Assembly (NCBI GenBank): GCA_900768125.1
Contig: CAAGBS010000037.1
Coordinates: 1-38,145 of the forward strand
Length of the DNA stretch: 38,145 nucleotides
Reading direction: 5' to 3'
Origin: Oscillospiraceae bacterium
GTDB taxonomy: Bacteria; Bacillota; Clostridia; Oscillospirales; Ruminococcaceae
The translations under genes and the position numbers were made by a program. Of this stretch, positions 15,229 to 22,038 are shown one piece after another. Position 1 is the first letter of the stretch; each line of letters opens with the position of its first letter. The notes beneath the pieces were generated by a model. It saw nothing but the letters and a program-made list of their open reading frames with translations, did not search any database and was not told the DNA's origin.

Positions 15229-15276
15229 GCAAAGCGGCGGGGGAGCGGTAAGTTCCCCGCCTGCTTTGCTTTTTTT
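15229..15276 (+). terminator. Intrinsic terminator
   Basis: GCAAAGC (15229-15235) pairs with GCTTTGC (15263-15269), and an inner GGCGGGG pairs with CCCCGCC, followed by seven T. It ends the radical SAM operon. Confidence 0.9.
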
Positions 15277-15355
15277 ATTGCGGAGGTTTGGGTGCATTAT
15301 ACAGTTTTGGCATTTAAAGATTGTTGAATCTGCACGAAAAAATGACAAAAATCGG

Positions 15356-15384
15356 TTGACAGTATGGCAGAATTGTGATACAAT
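15356..15384 (+). promoter_or_regulatory. Sigma-A-like promoter of the chemoreceptor gene
   Basis: TTGACA (15356-15361) and TACAAT (15379-15384) are spaced by 17 bp, 55 bp upstream of the start codon. It is a sigma-A and not a sigma-D flagellar promoter. Confidence 0.85.
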
Positions 15385-15438
15385 AACTATAAGTACTGAA
15401 ATATCAGTTATTTATTACCCGAAGTGAGGTTTGATTTT

Positions 15439-17649
15439 ATGAAAAAGAAGAAAACACTTGGCACGCGGATAATCATTGCAGTCATGGCTGTACTTGCCTA
15501 CGGGATACTTTCCGCCGGCATTACGGGAACGGTCTGCCTTTTTAAGCAGAGCAACAGCGACATGAAAAACTCAATGTCCGAGCGCGTATCGTCTGCTTCC
15601 AACCTGCTGAGTTCCACTCTGCAGCACTACCAAAGCCTTATCGCCACGATTGACGGCACTACCGCACAGGCTAACGACATCATCGCGAGCGACCCCAACA
15701 TCGTGGAGATAAACACCCATGCGGAAGGCTCCACCGGCGTCACCACAAATTCCGACGGTTACATAGTCGTTACTTCGACATATTCCAAGGGTACTGCTTC
15801 CATCACCACAAGCACCGCATGGCTCGGGGATATAATCGAAACCATGCATACCTCTGACGCGACCGAGTTCTACCTCATGACGAGCGATGGCAGACTGCTT
15901 GCCGCCATGAACGGTTCGCTTTCCGCCGAGCAGGTGGCTGGCTACATGAACATAAATGACGTCCGCACCATAACTGAAAACGGAAAGGGCAGGATAGTCA
16001 CCGCTTCGCAGATAATCGGCACCGACTGGACCGCAGTTGTCACCTGCGACGCTTCCGAGTTCCTCGGCAACGTATCCATGGCGATCATCATCATGATAGC
16101 CACCACTGCGATTAGCTTTGTTGTCGGCGCACTGGTGATATCCAAGTTCGTAAAGCGCATAATCGTTCCGCTGAACGACATCAACAACAAGATACTCGAC
16201 ATGGCTGACGGAAAGCTCTCCGGAGACGCGGTCGAGGTGCACACCGGCGATGAGCTGGAAACGCTCGCGGACGCGGTGAACCGGATGGCTGAGTACACCA
16301 ACACTATTATAAAGGATGTCGAGACGGTATCCGAGAAACTCGCCGCCGAGGATCTTACTATCGAACCTGCCGCAGATTACATCGGCGACTACGCGCCCAT
16401 CAAGAAATCCCTCTACGGCATAATCAACAGCACCAGCGACGTCATCAGGCAGATAGAATCCTCCAGCCGGCTGGTTTCCGACGGCTCCAGCAAGATGAGC
16501 GACAACTCCACCACGCTTTCCCAGGCGGCTACCGAACAGGCTGCCACCGTTGAGGAGCTGAACGCTTCCATCATCGAGATATCCTCCAACATCACCGCGA
16601 ACGCGGACAGCGCCGGCAAGGCGAAGGTCCTCGCTGACGACTGCATGAAGATAGTGGACGAGGGCAACGTCAAGATGAAGGATATGCTCTCCGCTATGGA
16701 GGAGATAAACGAGACTTCCTCCCAGATCGCGAATATAATCAAAACCATCGAGGATATTTCTTTCCAGACCAATATACTTTCGCTCAATGCTTCCATCGAG
16801 GCGGCAAGGGCAGGCGAAGCCGGAAAGGGCTTTGCGGTTGTTGCCGGCGAGGTAGGTCAGCTTGCAGGCAAGACCGCCGAAGCCGCAAAGAACACCACTG
16901 CGCTTATAAAGACCTCGCTCGCCGCAGTAGAGAACGGTACGGTCATGGCGAACGAGACCGCAAAGATGCTCAACAAGATCGTCAGCGAGACGGACGACAC
17001 CGCAAAGGTCATCGACAAGATCGCCGCAGCTTCCCAGGAACAGGCGGACAGCGTAAAGCAGATCCTTGTCGGCATGGATCAGATCTCCACGTCCGTGCAG
17101 ATGACGAGCGGTTCTTCCGCAGAGTGCGCGGCTTCCGCAGAGGAGCTTTCCGGTCAGGCAGGCGTGCTGCTTGACCTGGTTCAGCGCTTCAAGGTGCTGG
17201 ACGCGGCTACGCTCCAGAAGAGAAACCGCAGGAACGCGAGAAACGCAAAGAAACTTTCTGACAGTAAACCCGCCGCTCCTGCCGCTGAAACGCCCGCAGA
17301 AGCAGCAAAGACTGAGGAAAAGCCCGCAGTCAAGCCCGAAAAGCCCGCAGAGAAATCTGCGGAAAAACCCGCTGAGAAGCCTGCGGAAAAACCCGCTGAG
17401 AAGCCCGCGGAAAAAGCTCCGGTAAAGCCCGCGGTCAAGTCCGAAAAGCCCGCGGAGAAATCTGCGGAAAAATCCGCTGAGAAGCCCGCGGAAAAAACTC
17501 CGGTTAAGGCGGTCAAGCCCGAAAAGCCCGCTGAGAAGCCCGCAGCAAAGGCTCCGGTAAAGCCCGCTGTCAAGCCGGAGGCTCCCAAGCCTGCGGAGAC
17601 TGTCCACGCACATAATAAGACCATAGTTCTCGATGACGACAAATATTGA
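15439..17649 (+). CDS. Methyl-accepting chemotaxis protein with Lys/Pro/Ala/Glu-rich tail
   Basis: This 736-residue transmembrane receptor starts at the ATG 9 bases after GTGAGG; the GTG at 15424 is inside that site. Residues 7-35 form the first membrane helix, about 36-208 an extracellular Cache-like sensor, about 213-236 the second helix, and about 237-290 a HAMP domain. The cytoplasmic coiled coil has the signalling tip DISFQTNILSLNASIEAARA followed by GEAGKGFAVVAGEV at about 439-472, which contacts CheA/CheW. Residues about 605-720 are a low-complexity tail built of (E/S)KPAEKPAEK units, unusual for this family, ending in NKTIVLDDDKY. No che genes are present. The promoter is sigma-A type. 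It shares a transcript with galM, 14 bp downstream. The ligand is unknown. Confidence 0.94.
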   Translation: MKKKKTLGTRIIIAVMAVLAYGILSAGITGTVCLFKQSNSDMKNSMSERVSSASNLLSSTLQHYQSLIATIDGTTAQANDIIASDPNIVEINTHAEGSTGVTTNSDGYIVVTSTYSKGTASITTSTAWLGDIIETMHTSDATEFYLMTSDGRLLAAMNGSLSAEQVAGYMNINDVRTITENGKGRIVTASQIIGTDWTAVVTCDASEFLGNVSMAIIIMIATTAISFVVGALVISKFVKRIIVPLNDINNKILDMADGKLSGDAVEVHTGDELETLADAVNRMAEYTNTIIKDVETVSEKLAAEDLTIEPAADYIGDYAPIKKSLYGIINSTSDVIRQIESSSRLVSDGSSKMSDNSTTLSQAATEQAATVEELNASIIEISSNITANADSAGKAKVLADDCMKIVDEGNVKMKDMLSAMEEINETSSQIANIIKTIEDISFQTNILSLNASIEAARAGEAGKGFAVVAGEVGQLAGKTAEAAKNTTALIKTSLAAVENGTVMANETAKMLNKIVSETDDTAKVIDKIAAASQEQADSVKQILVGMDQISTSVQMTSGSSAECAASAEELSGQAGVLLDLVQRFKVLDAATLQKRNRRNARNAKKLSDSKPAAPAAETPAEAAKTEEKPAVKPEKPAEKSAEKPAEKPAEKPAEKPAEKAPVKPAVKSEKPAEKSAEKSAEKPAEKTPVKAVKPEKPAEKPAAKAPVKPAVKPEAPKPAETVHAHNKTIVLDDDKY

Positions 17650-17663
17650 TGGAGGAAACTGAG

Positions 17664-18704
17664 ATGAGCATTTCAAAGGCAGAGTTTGGTTTTTTCAGGG
17701 GTTACAAGTGCTGGCTGTTCACGCTTACCAACGGTAACGGCGCGGTCGCAAGGCTGACTAATTTCGGCGGCGCCGTGGTCGGACTGGAGGTTCCGGACAG
17801 GAACGGAGTGAACGCGGACGTAGTGCTGGGCTATGATACGCTGCAGGAGTACGCTGACGGCAATTCCTCACACGGTGCGCTTGTCGGCAGATATGCGAAC
17901 CGCATCGGCGGCGCGAAGATAACCGTTTCCGGCAGGGAATACAGGCTTTCCCCGAACGACAACAAGCTGAACACGCTCCACGGCGGATTCTACAGCTACA
18001 ACAAGCGCGTCTGGTCTATTGAGGCGATGGACGGCGGCGACGAGCCCTCCGTGACCTTCGGGTATGTAAGCCCGGACGGCGAGGAGAATTTCCCCGGCAC
18101 GCTGACTGTCAGGGTGAAGTACACCCTCACCGCCGGCAACGCGCTGGTGCTGGATTACACCGCAGTTTCCGACGCGGATACGGTGATAAATCTCACCAAT
18201 CACAGCTATTTCAACCTCAAGGGCGCGGGGAACGGCGATATAAAGGACCACATCGTGCAGATAAACGCGAACCAGTACACGCCCGTTGATGAACTGCTTA
18301 TCCCGACCGGAAAGCTCGCCTACGTCACCGGCACTGCGTTCGATTTCAAGACCCCGAAGCCCGTCCGCCAGGATATGGACAACGGAAAGATGCCGAACGG
18401 CTACGACCACAATTTCATTCTCGGCGAACCGGGAGTTATGCGCACAGCCGCCGAGGTCTACGAGCCGGAGACCGGCAGGGTGATGACCGTGAAGACCGAC
18501 AAGCCTGCGGTGCAGTTCTATATAGGAATAGGGTTGGACGGCGAGAACGGCAAGGGCGGGAAGAAGTACGACAAGTACGCGGGACTGTGCCTTGAGAGCC
18601 AGTATTCCCCCGACACGCCCAACAAGCCCCAGTTCCCCAGCTGCGTTTATAAGGCGGGGCAGACCTACAGATTCACCACGGTTTACGAGTTCTCAGTAAG
18701 GTAA
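17664..18704 (+). CDS. galM: Aldose 1-epimerase (mutarotase)
   Basis: This 346-residue cytoplasmic enzyme interconverts alpha and beta anomers of glucose, galactose or xylose. The family marks are visible: LTNFGGAVVGLEVPDRNG, GRYANRIGGAKI, NTLHGGFYSYNKRVW with the His pair region, NLTNHSYFNLKG carrying the catalytic acid His, YDHNFIL and the late CLESQYSPDTPN with the catalytic Glu. The ATG at 17664 lies 8 bases after GGAGG; earlier in-frame TTG and ATG codons overlap the chemoreceptor stop and are less likely. It is probably co-transcribed with the chemoreceptor, which may hint at a sugar-linked ligand for that receptor (inference). Confidence 0.94.
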   Translation: MSISKAEFGFFRGYKCWLFTLTNGNGAVARLTNFGGAVVGLEVPDRNGVNADVVLGYDTLQEYADGNSSHGALVGRYANRIGGAKITVSGREYRLSPNDNKLNTLHGGFYSYNKRVWSIEAMDGGDEPSVTFGYVSPDGEENFPGTLTVRVKYTLTAGNALVLDYTAVSDADTVINLTNHSYFNLKGAGNGDIKDHIVQINANQYTPVDELLIPTGKLAYVTGTAFDFKTPKPVRQDMDNGKMPNGYDHNFILGEPGVMRTAAEVYEPETGRVMTVKTDKPAVQFYIGIGLDGENGKGGKKYDKYAGLCLESQYSPDTPNKPQFPSCVYKAGQTYRFTTVYEFSVR

Positions 18705-18741
18705 ACGGCAGGAGCAAGGAAAATTTCGAATTTATATTGTT

Positions 18742-18765
18742 GTAGGGGAGGGGCTTGCCCCTCTC
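18742..18765 (+). repeat. GTAG-hairpin intergenic repeat
   Basis: GTAG is followed by a palindrome, GAGGGGC-TT-GCCCCTC. It is a copy of the module also present at 159-182, 24875-24898, 27539-27562 and, inverted, 35759-35782. It follows galM and is bracketed by GAGCAAG and CTTGCTC, so it may act as a weak transcript end. Confidence 0.85.
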
Positions 18766-18799
18766 GTCTTGCTCTGACCGTGCTTTTTTGCGATATATT

Positions 18800-18835
18800 A
18801 AAAAATTTAAAAAAATTTAAAAAATCTCGAAAAAA
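18800..18835 (+). promoter_or_regulatory. Phased A-tracts upstream of the tRNA promoter
   Basis: Four A-tracts at 18800-18805, 18809-18815, 18819-18824 and 18830-18835 are spaced about 10 bp apart, directly upstream of the -35 box. This is the expected pattern of an intrinsically bent, UP-element-like enhancer at a stable-RNA promoter. Confidence 0.75.
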
Positions 18836-18838
18836 CTA

Positions 18839-18867
18839 TTGACAAATCGAAAAAAATAGTGTATAAT
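18839..18867 (+). promoter_or_regulatory. Consensus sigma-A promoter of the tRNA operon
   Basis: TTGACA (18839-18844) and TATAAT (18862-18867) are perfect, with a 17-bp spacer. It lies 52 bp before tRNA-Val. Confidence 0.93.
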
Positions 18868-18919
18868 ACAATAGTCGTCAGGGAGAAACGAAAGAAACAA
18901 ACCCGAAACGATATAAGAT

Positions 18920-18995
18920 GGAAGTTTAGCTCAGCTGGGAGAGCATCTGCCTTACAAGCAGAGGGTCATAGGTTCGAGCCCTATAACTTCCACCA
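18920..18995 (+). tRNA. tRNA-Val (anticodon UAC)
   Basis: The acceptor strands GGAAGTT (18920-18926) and AACTTCC (18985-18991) pair fully. The anticodon loop is CTTACAA between TCTGC and GCAGA, giving UAC. A T-arm with GTTCGAG is present, and CCA is encoded at 18993-18995. Confidence 0.97.
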
Positions 18996-18998
18996 TAT

Positions 18999-19054
18999 GA
19001 CTGACTTTGGAAAGCGCCGGATGGCGGGGAGTTCGATTCTCCCAGTGGTCTCCA
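18999..19054 (+). pseudogene. tRNA-like remnant (56 nt) lacking D and anticodon arms
   Basis: A perfect T-arm (GGGAG, loop TTCGATT, CTCCC; 19027-19043) is followed by a 7-base acceptor-like strand AGTGGTC, a T at the discriminator position and CCA at 19052-19054. The 5' side GACTGAC pairs with that strand at five of seven positions. The middle has only GCC-GGAT-GGC, like a variable arm, and no anticodon stem. It lies between intact tRNA genes and is best read as a decayed or internally deleted tRNA. U73 is typical of tRNA-Gly and tRNA-Cys. Confidence 0.6.
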
Positions 19055-19091
19055 AAAGGTATACAGCCCTGAGGGAAGCGTCAAGCCCAAT

Positions 19092-19168
19092 GGCCTGGTA
19101 GTTCAGTTGGTTAGAACGCCGCCCTGTCACGGCGGAGGTCGTGGGTTCGAGTCCCATCCAGGTCGCCA
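19092..19168 (+). tRNA. tRNA-Asp (anticodon GUC)
   Basis: The acceptor GGCCTGG pairs with CCAGGTC with one GU wobble. The anticodon arm is CCGCC-CTGTCAC-GGCGG, giving GUC. The discriminator is G and CCA is encoded at 19166-19168. Confidence 0.97.
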
Positions 19169-19171
19169 AAT

Positions 19172-19247
19172 GCGGATTTAGCTCATCTGGTAGAGCGCCA
19201 CCTTGCCAAGGTGGAGGTAGCGAGTTCGAGCCTCGTAATCCGCTCCA
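19172..19247 (+). tRNA. tRNA-Gly (anticodon GCC)
   Basis: The acceptor GCGGATT pairs with AATCCGC. The anticodon arm is CCACC-TTGCCAA-GGTGG, giving GCC. The discriminator is U, as expected for Gly, and CCA is encoded at 19245-19247. It begins 4 bases after tRNA-Asp. Confidence 0.97.
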
Positions 19248-19302
19248 ATTTTTTTACAGGCTTTGCGAATAAAGTCGCAGAAATGTACAATAAGACAAAA
19301 TT

Positions 19303-19330
19303 CGTCGTGGAAATATTCACGGCGTTTTTT
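19303..19330 (+). terminator. Intrinsic terminator of the tRNA operon
   Basis: CGTCGTG (19303-19309) pairs with CACGGCG (19318-19324) with one GU pair, then six T. Confidence 0.85.
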
Positions 19331-19367
19331 ATTTTTCCGGATATTTCTTAACGTTAAGTCCGCGAGG

Positions 19368-19396
19368 TTGACGAATCCGGAATGATGTGCTATAAT
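19368..19396 (+). promoter_or_regulatory. Sigma-A promoter of the response-regulator gene
   Basis: TTGACG (19368-19373) and TATAAT (19391-19396) are separated by 17 bp, upstream of the two-component system. Confidence 0.88.
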
Positions 19397-19437
19397 TGAA
19401 TCACACAGTATTTACAAAAAACGGAATGGAGCAACGA

Positions 19438-20109
19438 ATGTACCGTATATACATAGCTGAGGACGATGAGGGCATAGCCGCTTCCATCGCCCGTGGACTT
19501 TCCGCGTGGGACTTTGACGTGCGGCAGGCCTCCGACCTGCGGCGTATCACGGACGAGATAGCGGAGTACGACCCGCATTTAGTGCTGCTGGACATCACCC
19601 TGCCGTTTTACAACGGGTTCTACTGGTGCGGCGAGATACGGAAGACAAGCCGCGTTCCGGTGGTGTTCATCTCGTCGGCGGCGGACAATATGAATATAGT
19701 CATGGCGATGAACATGGGCGGCGACGACTTCATCGCGAAGCCGTTCGATATGTCGGTGCTCACCGCGAAGATACAGGCTGTCCTGCGGAGAAGCTACGAT
19801 TTTGCCGAGCAGGTGGGGGTCATCGAGCACCGCGGCGCGAAGCTGAACACGGCTGAAGCCGCGCTCTACGTCGGCGCTGAACGCGTTGATCTCACCCGCA
19901 ATGAATACCGCATTCTCCAGACGCTCATGGAGAACAAGGGGAAGGTAGTCAGCCGCGAGAAGCTGATGGACAGGCTGTGGGAGACAGACTGCTACATCGA
20001 CGAGAACACGCTCACCGTCAATGTCGCAAGGCTCAGGAAAAAGCTGGACGCTTCCGGGCTGCCCGGCTATATCACAACTAAGGTCGGCATGGGGTATATT
20101 GTGGAATGA
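19438..20109 (+). CDS. OmpR-family response regulator (BceR/VraR-like neighbourhood)
   Basis: The protein has 223 residues. The receiver domain (1-118) has the acidic pair in AEDDEG, the phosphorylation site D52 in LVLLDITLP and the Lys of AKPFD. The winged-helix DNA-binding domain (about 130-223) ends in the typical ENTLTVNVARLRKKLDASG and GYITTKVGMGYIVE. The ATG at 19438 was chosen because GGAATGGAG lies just before it; upstream ATG and TTG codons are in frame. Its stop overlaps the start of the kinase gene (ATGA). It most likely binds the direct and inverted repeats at 21090-21116 in front of the ABC transporter genes, as BceR does in Bacillus (inference from context). Confidence 0.92.
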   Translation: MYRIYIAEDDEGIAASIARGLSAWDFDVRQASDLRRITDEIAEYDPHLVLLDITLPFYNGFYWCGEIRKTSRVPVVFISSAADNMNIVMAMNMGGDDFIAKPFDMSVLTAKIQAVLRRSYDFAEQVGVIEHRGAKLNTAEAALYVGAERVDLTRNEYRILQTLMENKGKVVSREKLMDRLWETDCYIDENTLTVNVARLRKKLDASGLPGYITTKVGMGYIVE

Positions 20110-21083
20110 AAGCTTATTTGTATGCCCGCAGGCGCGTTATCGCGGCTTTCCTGCTGTTTGCGGCGGTGTTTTTCACGGTGTTCTGGCTGGGCGGCGTCCC
20201 GCTGGGTGCGGTCGCCTATGCGTCCGCGATATGCGGCGCTCTGGCGGCGGCTTACGGCGTGCGGGATTTCCTCCGGTTCCGCCGGAAGTGCTCCGTGCTG
20301 GACAAGCTCGCCGATGAGATAGAGGTCTCGATGGACAACCTCCCCGAGCCGCAGAACGCGGAAGAGGAGGGATATTCCGCGCTTATTCGGGAGCTTTTCC
20401 GCAGCCGCGCCAAGCTCCGCGAGGAGTATGACTCCGCCCTCGCCGACATGAACGACTACTACACCATGTGGGCGCACCAGATAAAGACCCCCATCGCTGC
20501 CATGCGCCTGTCCCTCGCCGAGCAGGACTCACCCGAAAGCCGTGCGCTTTCGGAGGAACTGACCCGTATCGAGCAGTACGTTGAGATGGTGCTGTGCTAT
20601 ATCCGGCTGGAGAGCAGCGACACCGACTATGTGATAAGGCAGTGCAGTCTCGGGGATATAGTCAGGGCGGCGGTGCGGAGGTTCTCCGGGCAGTTCATCA
20701 GGAAAAAGCTCACTCTGGAGTTAGGCGAGACCAACTGTATGGTGCTGACCGATGAGAAATGGCTGCTTTTCGTGGTGGAGCAGGTGCTCTCCAACGCGGT
20801 GAAATACACCAAGTCCGGCGGGATAACGATAGCCTGCGAAAACAGCGTGCTGCGTATCTCGGACACCGGCATAGGCATAGCGCCGGAAGATCTCCCGCGT
20901 ATTTTCGAGAAGGGATTCACCGGCTGCAACGGCCGCACCGACATGAAAGCCAGCGGGATAGGACTGTATCTCTGCCGCCGGGTGTGCCGCGCGCTGGGAC
21001 ATAGTATCACGGCTGAAAGCGGTCCGCACGGCACGACTGTCCTCATCGACCTCAGCCGCAGTGACGTGGATCTGAGGGAATAG
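20106..21083 (+). CDS. Intramembrane-sensing histidine kinase (BceS-like)
   Basis: This 325-residue kinase has two N-terminal membrane helices (about 10-29 and 33-50) with almost no outside loop and no HAMP or sensor domain, the hallmark of BceS-type kinases, which sense through their ABC transporter partner. The phosphoacceptor His124 lies in MWAHQIKTPIAAMRL, the form typical of this group. The ATPase domain has the N box VEQVLSNAVKYTKSGG, G1 ISDTGIGI and G2 SGIGLYLCRRV. It is coupled to the regulator by a 4-base overlap and precedes the transporter operon. Expected inducers are cell-wall-active peptides such as bacitracin or lantibiotics; which one cannot be told. Confidence 0.92.
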   Translation: MKAYLYARRRVIAAFLLFAAVFFTVFWLGGVPLGAVAYASAICGALAAAYGVRDFLRFRRKCSVLDKLADEIEVSMDNLPEPQNAEEEGYSALIRELFRSRAKLREEYDSALADMNDYYTMWAHQIKTPIAAMRLSLAEQDSPESRALSEELTRIEQYVEMVLCYIRLESSDTDYVIRQCSLGDIVRAAVRRFSGQFIRKKLTLELGETNCMVLTDEKWLLFVVEQVLSNAVKYTKSGGITIACENSVLRISDTGIGIAPEDLPRIFEKGFTGCNGRTDMKASGIGLYLCRRVCRALGHSITAESGPHGTTVLIDLSRSDVDLRE

Positions 21084-21089
21084 CAAGTA

Positions 21090-21116
21090 TTACAAAACCG
21101 TAAGGTATTTGTAAGG
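21090..21116 (+). promoter_or_regulatory. Probable response-regulator operator
   Basis: TTACAAA (21090-21096) and TTTGTAA (21108-21114) are a perfect 7-bp inverted repeat, and GTAAGG occurs twice (21100-21105, 21111-21116) as a direct repeat with an 11-bp step. An 11-bp step is usual for OmpR-family dimers. The site ends 8 bp before the -35 box of the ABC transporter promoter, a position that suits activation. Confidence 0.72.
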
Positions 21117-21124
21117 CGATTCGA

Positions 21125-21153
21125 TTGCGCCGGGGCTGATTTTCTGGTAGAAT
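21125..21153 (+). promoter_or_regulatory. Promoter of the ABC transporter operon
   Basis: TTGCGC (21125-21130) and TAGAAT (21148-21153) have a 17-bp spacer. The weak -35 box fits a promoter that needs the activator bound just upstream. Confidence 0.75.
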
Positions 21154-21158
21154 CATAT

Positions 21159-21221
21159 CAGACGGAAACGGCGCGCACCCCCCGAAAAATCTCCGGAAAA
21201 CTCCACAGCGCGCCGGGTCTG
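21159..21221 (+). promoter_or_regulatory. Long leader hairpin before the ABC transporter operon
   Basis: CAGAC (21159-21163) pairs with GTCTG (21217-21221), and CGGCGCGC (21169-21176) pairs with GCGCGCCG (21208-21215). The structure would start at about +1 of the transcript and end just before the AAAGGAAGG ribosome site, so it may stabilise the mRNA or tune translation. Confidence 0.6.
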
Positions 21222-21240
21222 TCGGAAAGGAAGGACAGAT

Positions 21241-22038
21241 ATGCCGATACTAGAGATAACAGGCCTTAAAAAGACCTACACCACGCGCCTTGGCGGGAAT
21301 CAGGTCGAAGCGCTTAAAAACGTCAGCTTCTCGGCGGAGACGGGCGAATACATCGCGATAATGGGCGAGAGCGGCTCGGGCAAGACCACGCTGCTGAATA
21401 TCCTCGCGGCGCTGGATAAGCCCACCGGCGGCAGCGTGATACTGGACGGAATGGACCTCGCGAAGATAAAGGAATCGAAGCTTGCGGATTTCCGCCGCGA
21501 CAACCTCGGATTCGTCTTCCAGGAATTTAACCTGCTGGATACGTTCACGGTGCGGGACAACATACTGCTTCCGCTGGTGCTGCGCGGGGAAAAATACCCG
21601 AATATGCAGCCGAAGCTGAACGAGACCGCTTCACTGCTCGGGATATCCGCGCTGCTGGATAAGTACCCGTATGAGATATCCGGCGGCCAGAAGCAGCGCA
21701 CCGCAGCCGCCCGCGCGATGATAACCGACCCGAAACTCCTGCTTGCGGACGAGCCGACCGGCGCGCTCGACAGCCGCAGTTCAGACGAGCTTCTGGCGCT
21801 GTTCTCCGAGATAAACCGGCGGGGTCAGACCATACTGATGGTGACGCACTCCGCAAAGGCGGCGAGCCGCGCAAGACGCGTGCTGTTCATCAAGGACGGC
21901 ATGGTGTTCCACCAGATCTACCGCGGCGGCTGCACCGACGACGAGTTCTACCGCCGGATAACCGATGCGCTGACCCTGCTTTCTTCCTCCGCAGAGCCGG
22001 AAAGCCTGCGTATCAGGAGGGAGGGCGGCTCGCTATGA
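21241..22038 (+). CDS. ABC transporter ATP-binding protein (BceA/MacB family)
   Basis: The 265-residue ATPase has Walker A GESGSGKT (42-49), Q-loop VFQEFNLLDTFTVRDN, the signature ISGGQKQRTAAARAM and Walker B LLLADEPTGALD, then the switch His in MVTHS. This composition is that of the BceA-type ATPases that drive peptide-antibiotic detoxification and signal to a BceS-type kinase. The ribosome site AAGGAAGG is strong. The stop overlaps the permease start by 4 bases. Resistance or sensing is inferred from gene order with the two-component genes, not from a known substrate. Confidence 0.94.
   Translation: MPILEITGLKKTYTTRLGGNQVEALKNVSFSAETGEYIAIMGESGSGKTTLLNILAALDKPTGGSVILDGMDLAKIKESKLADFRRDNLGFVFQEFNLLDTFTVRDNILLPLVLRGEKYPNMQPKLNETASLLGISALLDKYPYEISGGQKQRTAAARAMITDPKLLLADEPTGALDSRSSDELLALFSEINRRGQTILMVTHSAKAASRARRVLFIKDGMVFHQIYRGGCTDDEFYRRITDALTLLSSSAEPESLRIRREGGSL

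Noticed and set aside
17330..17600. Tandem DNA repeat that could be mistaken for a CRISPR or minisatellite
   Set aside because: It is in frame within the chemoreceptor gene and encodes the KPAEK tail; units vary and there are no spacers.
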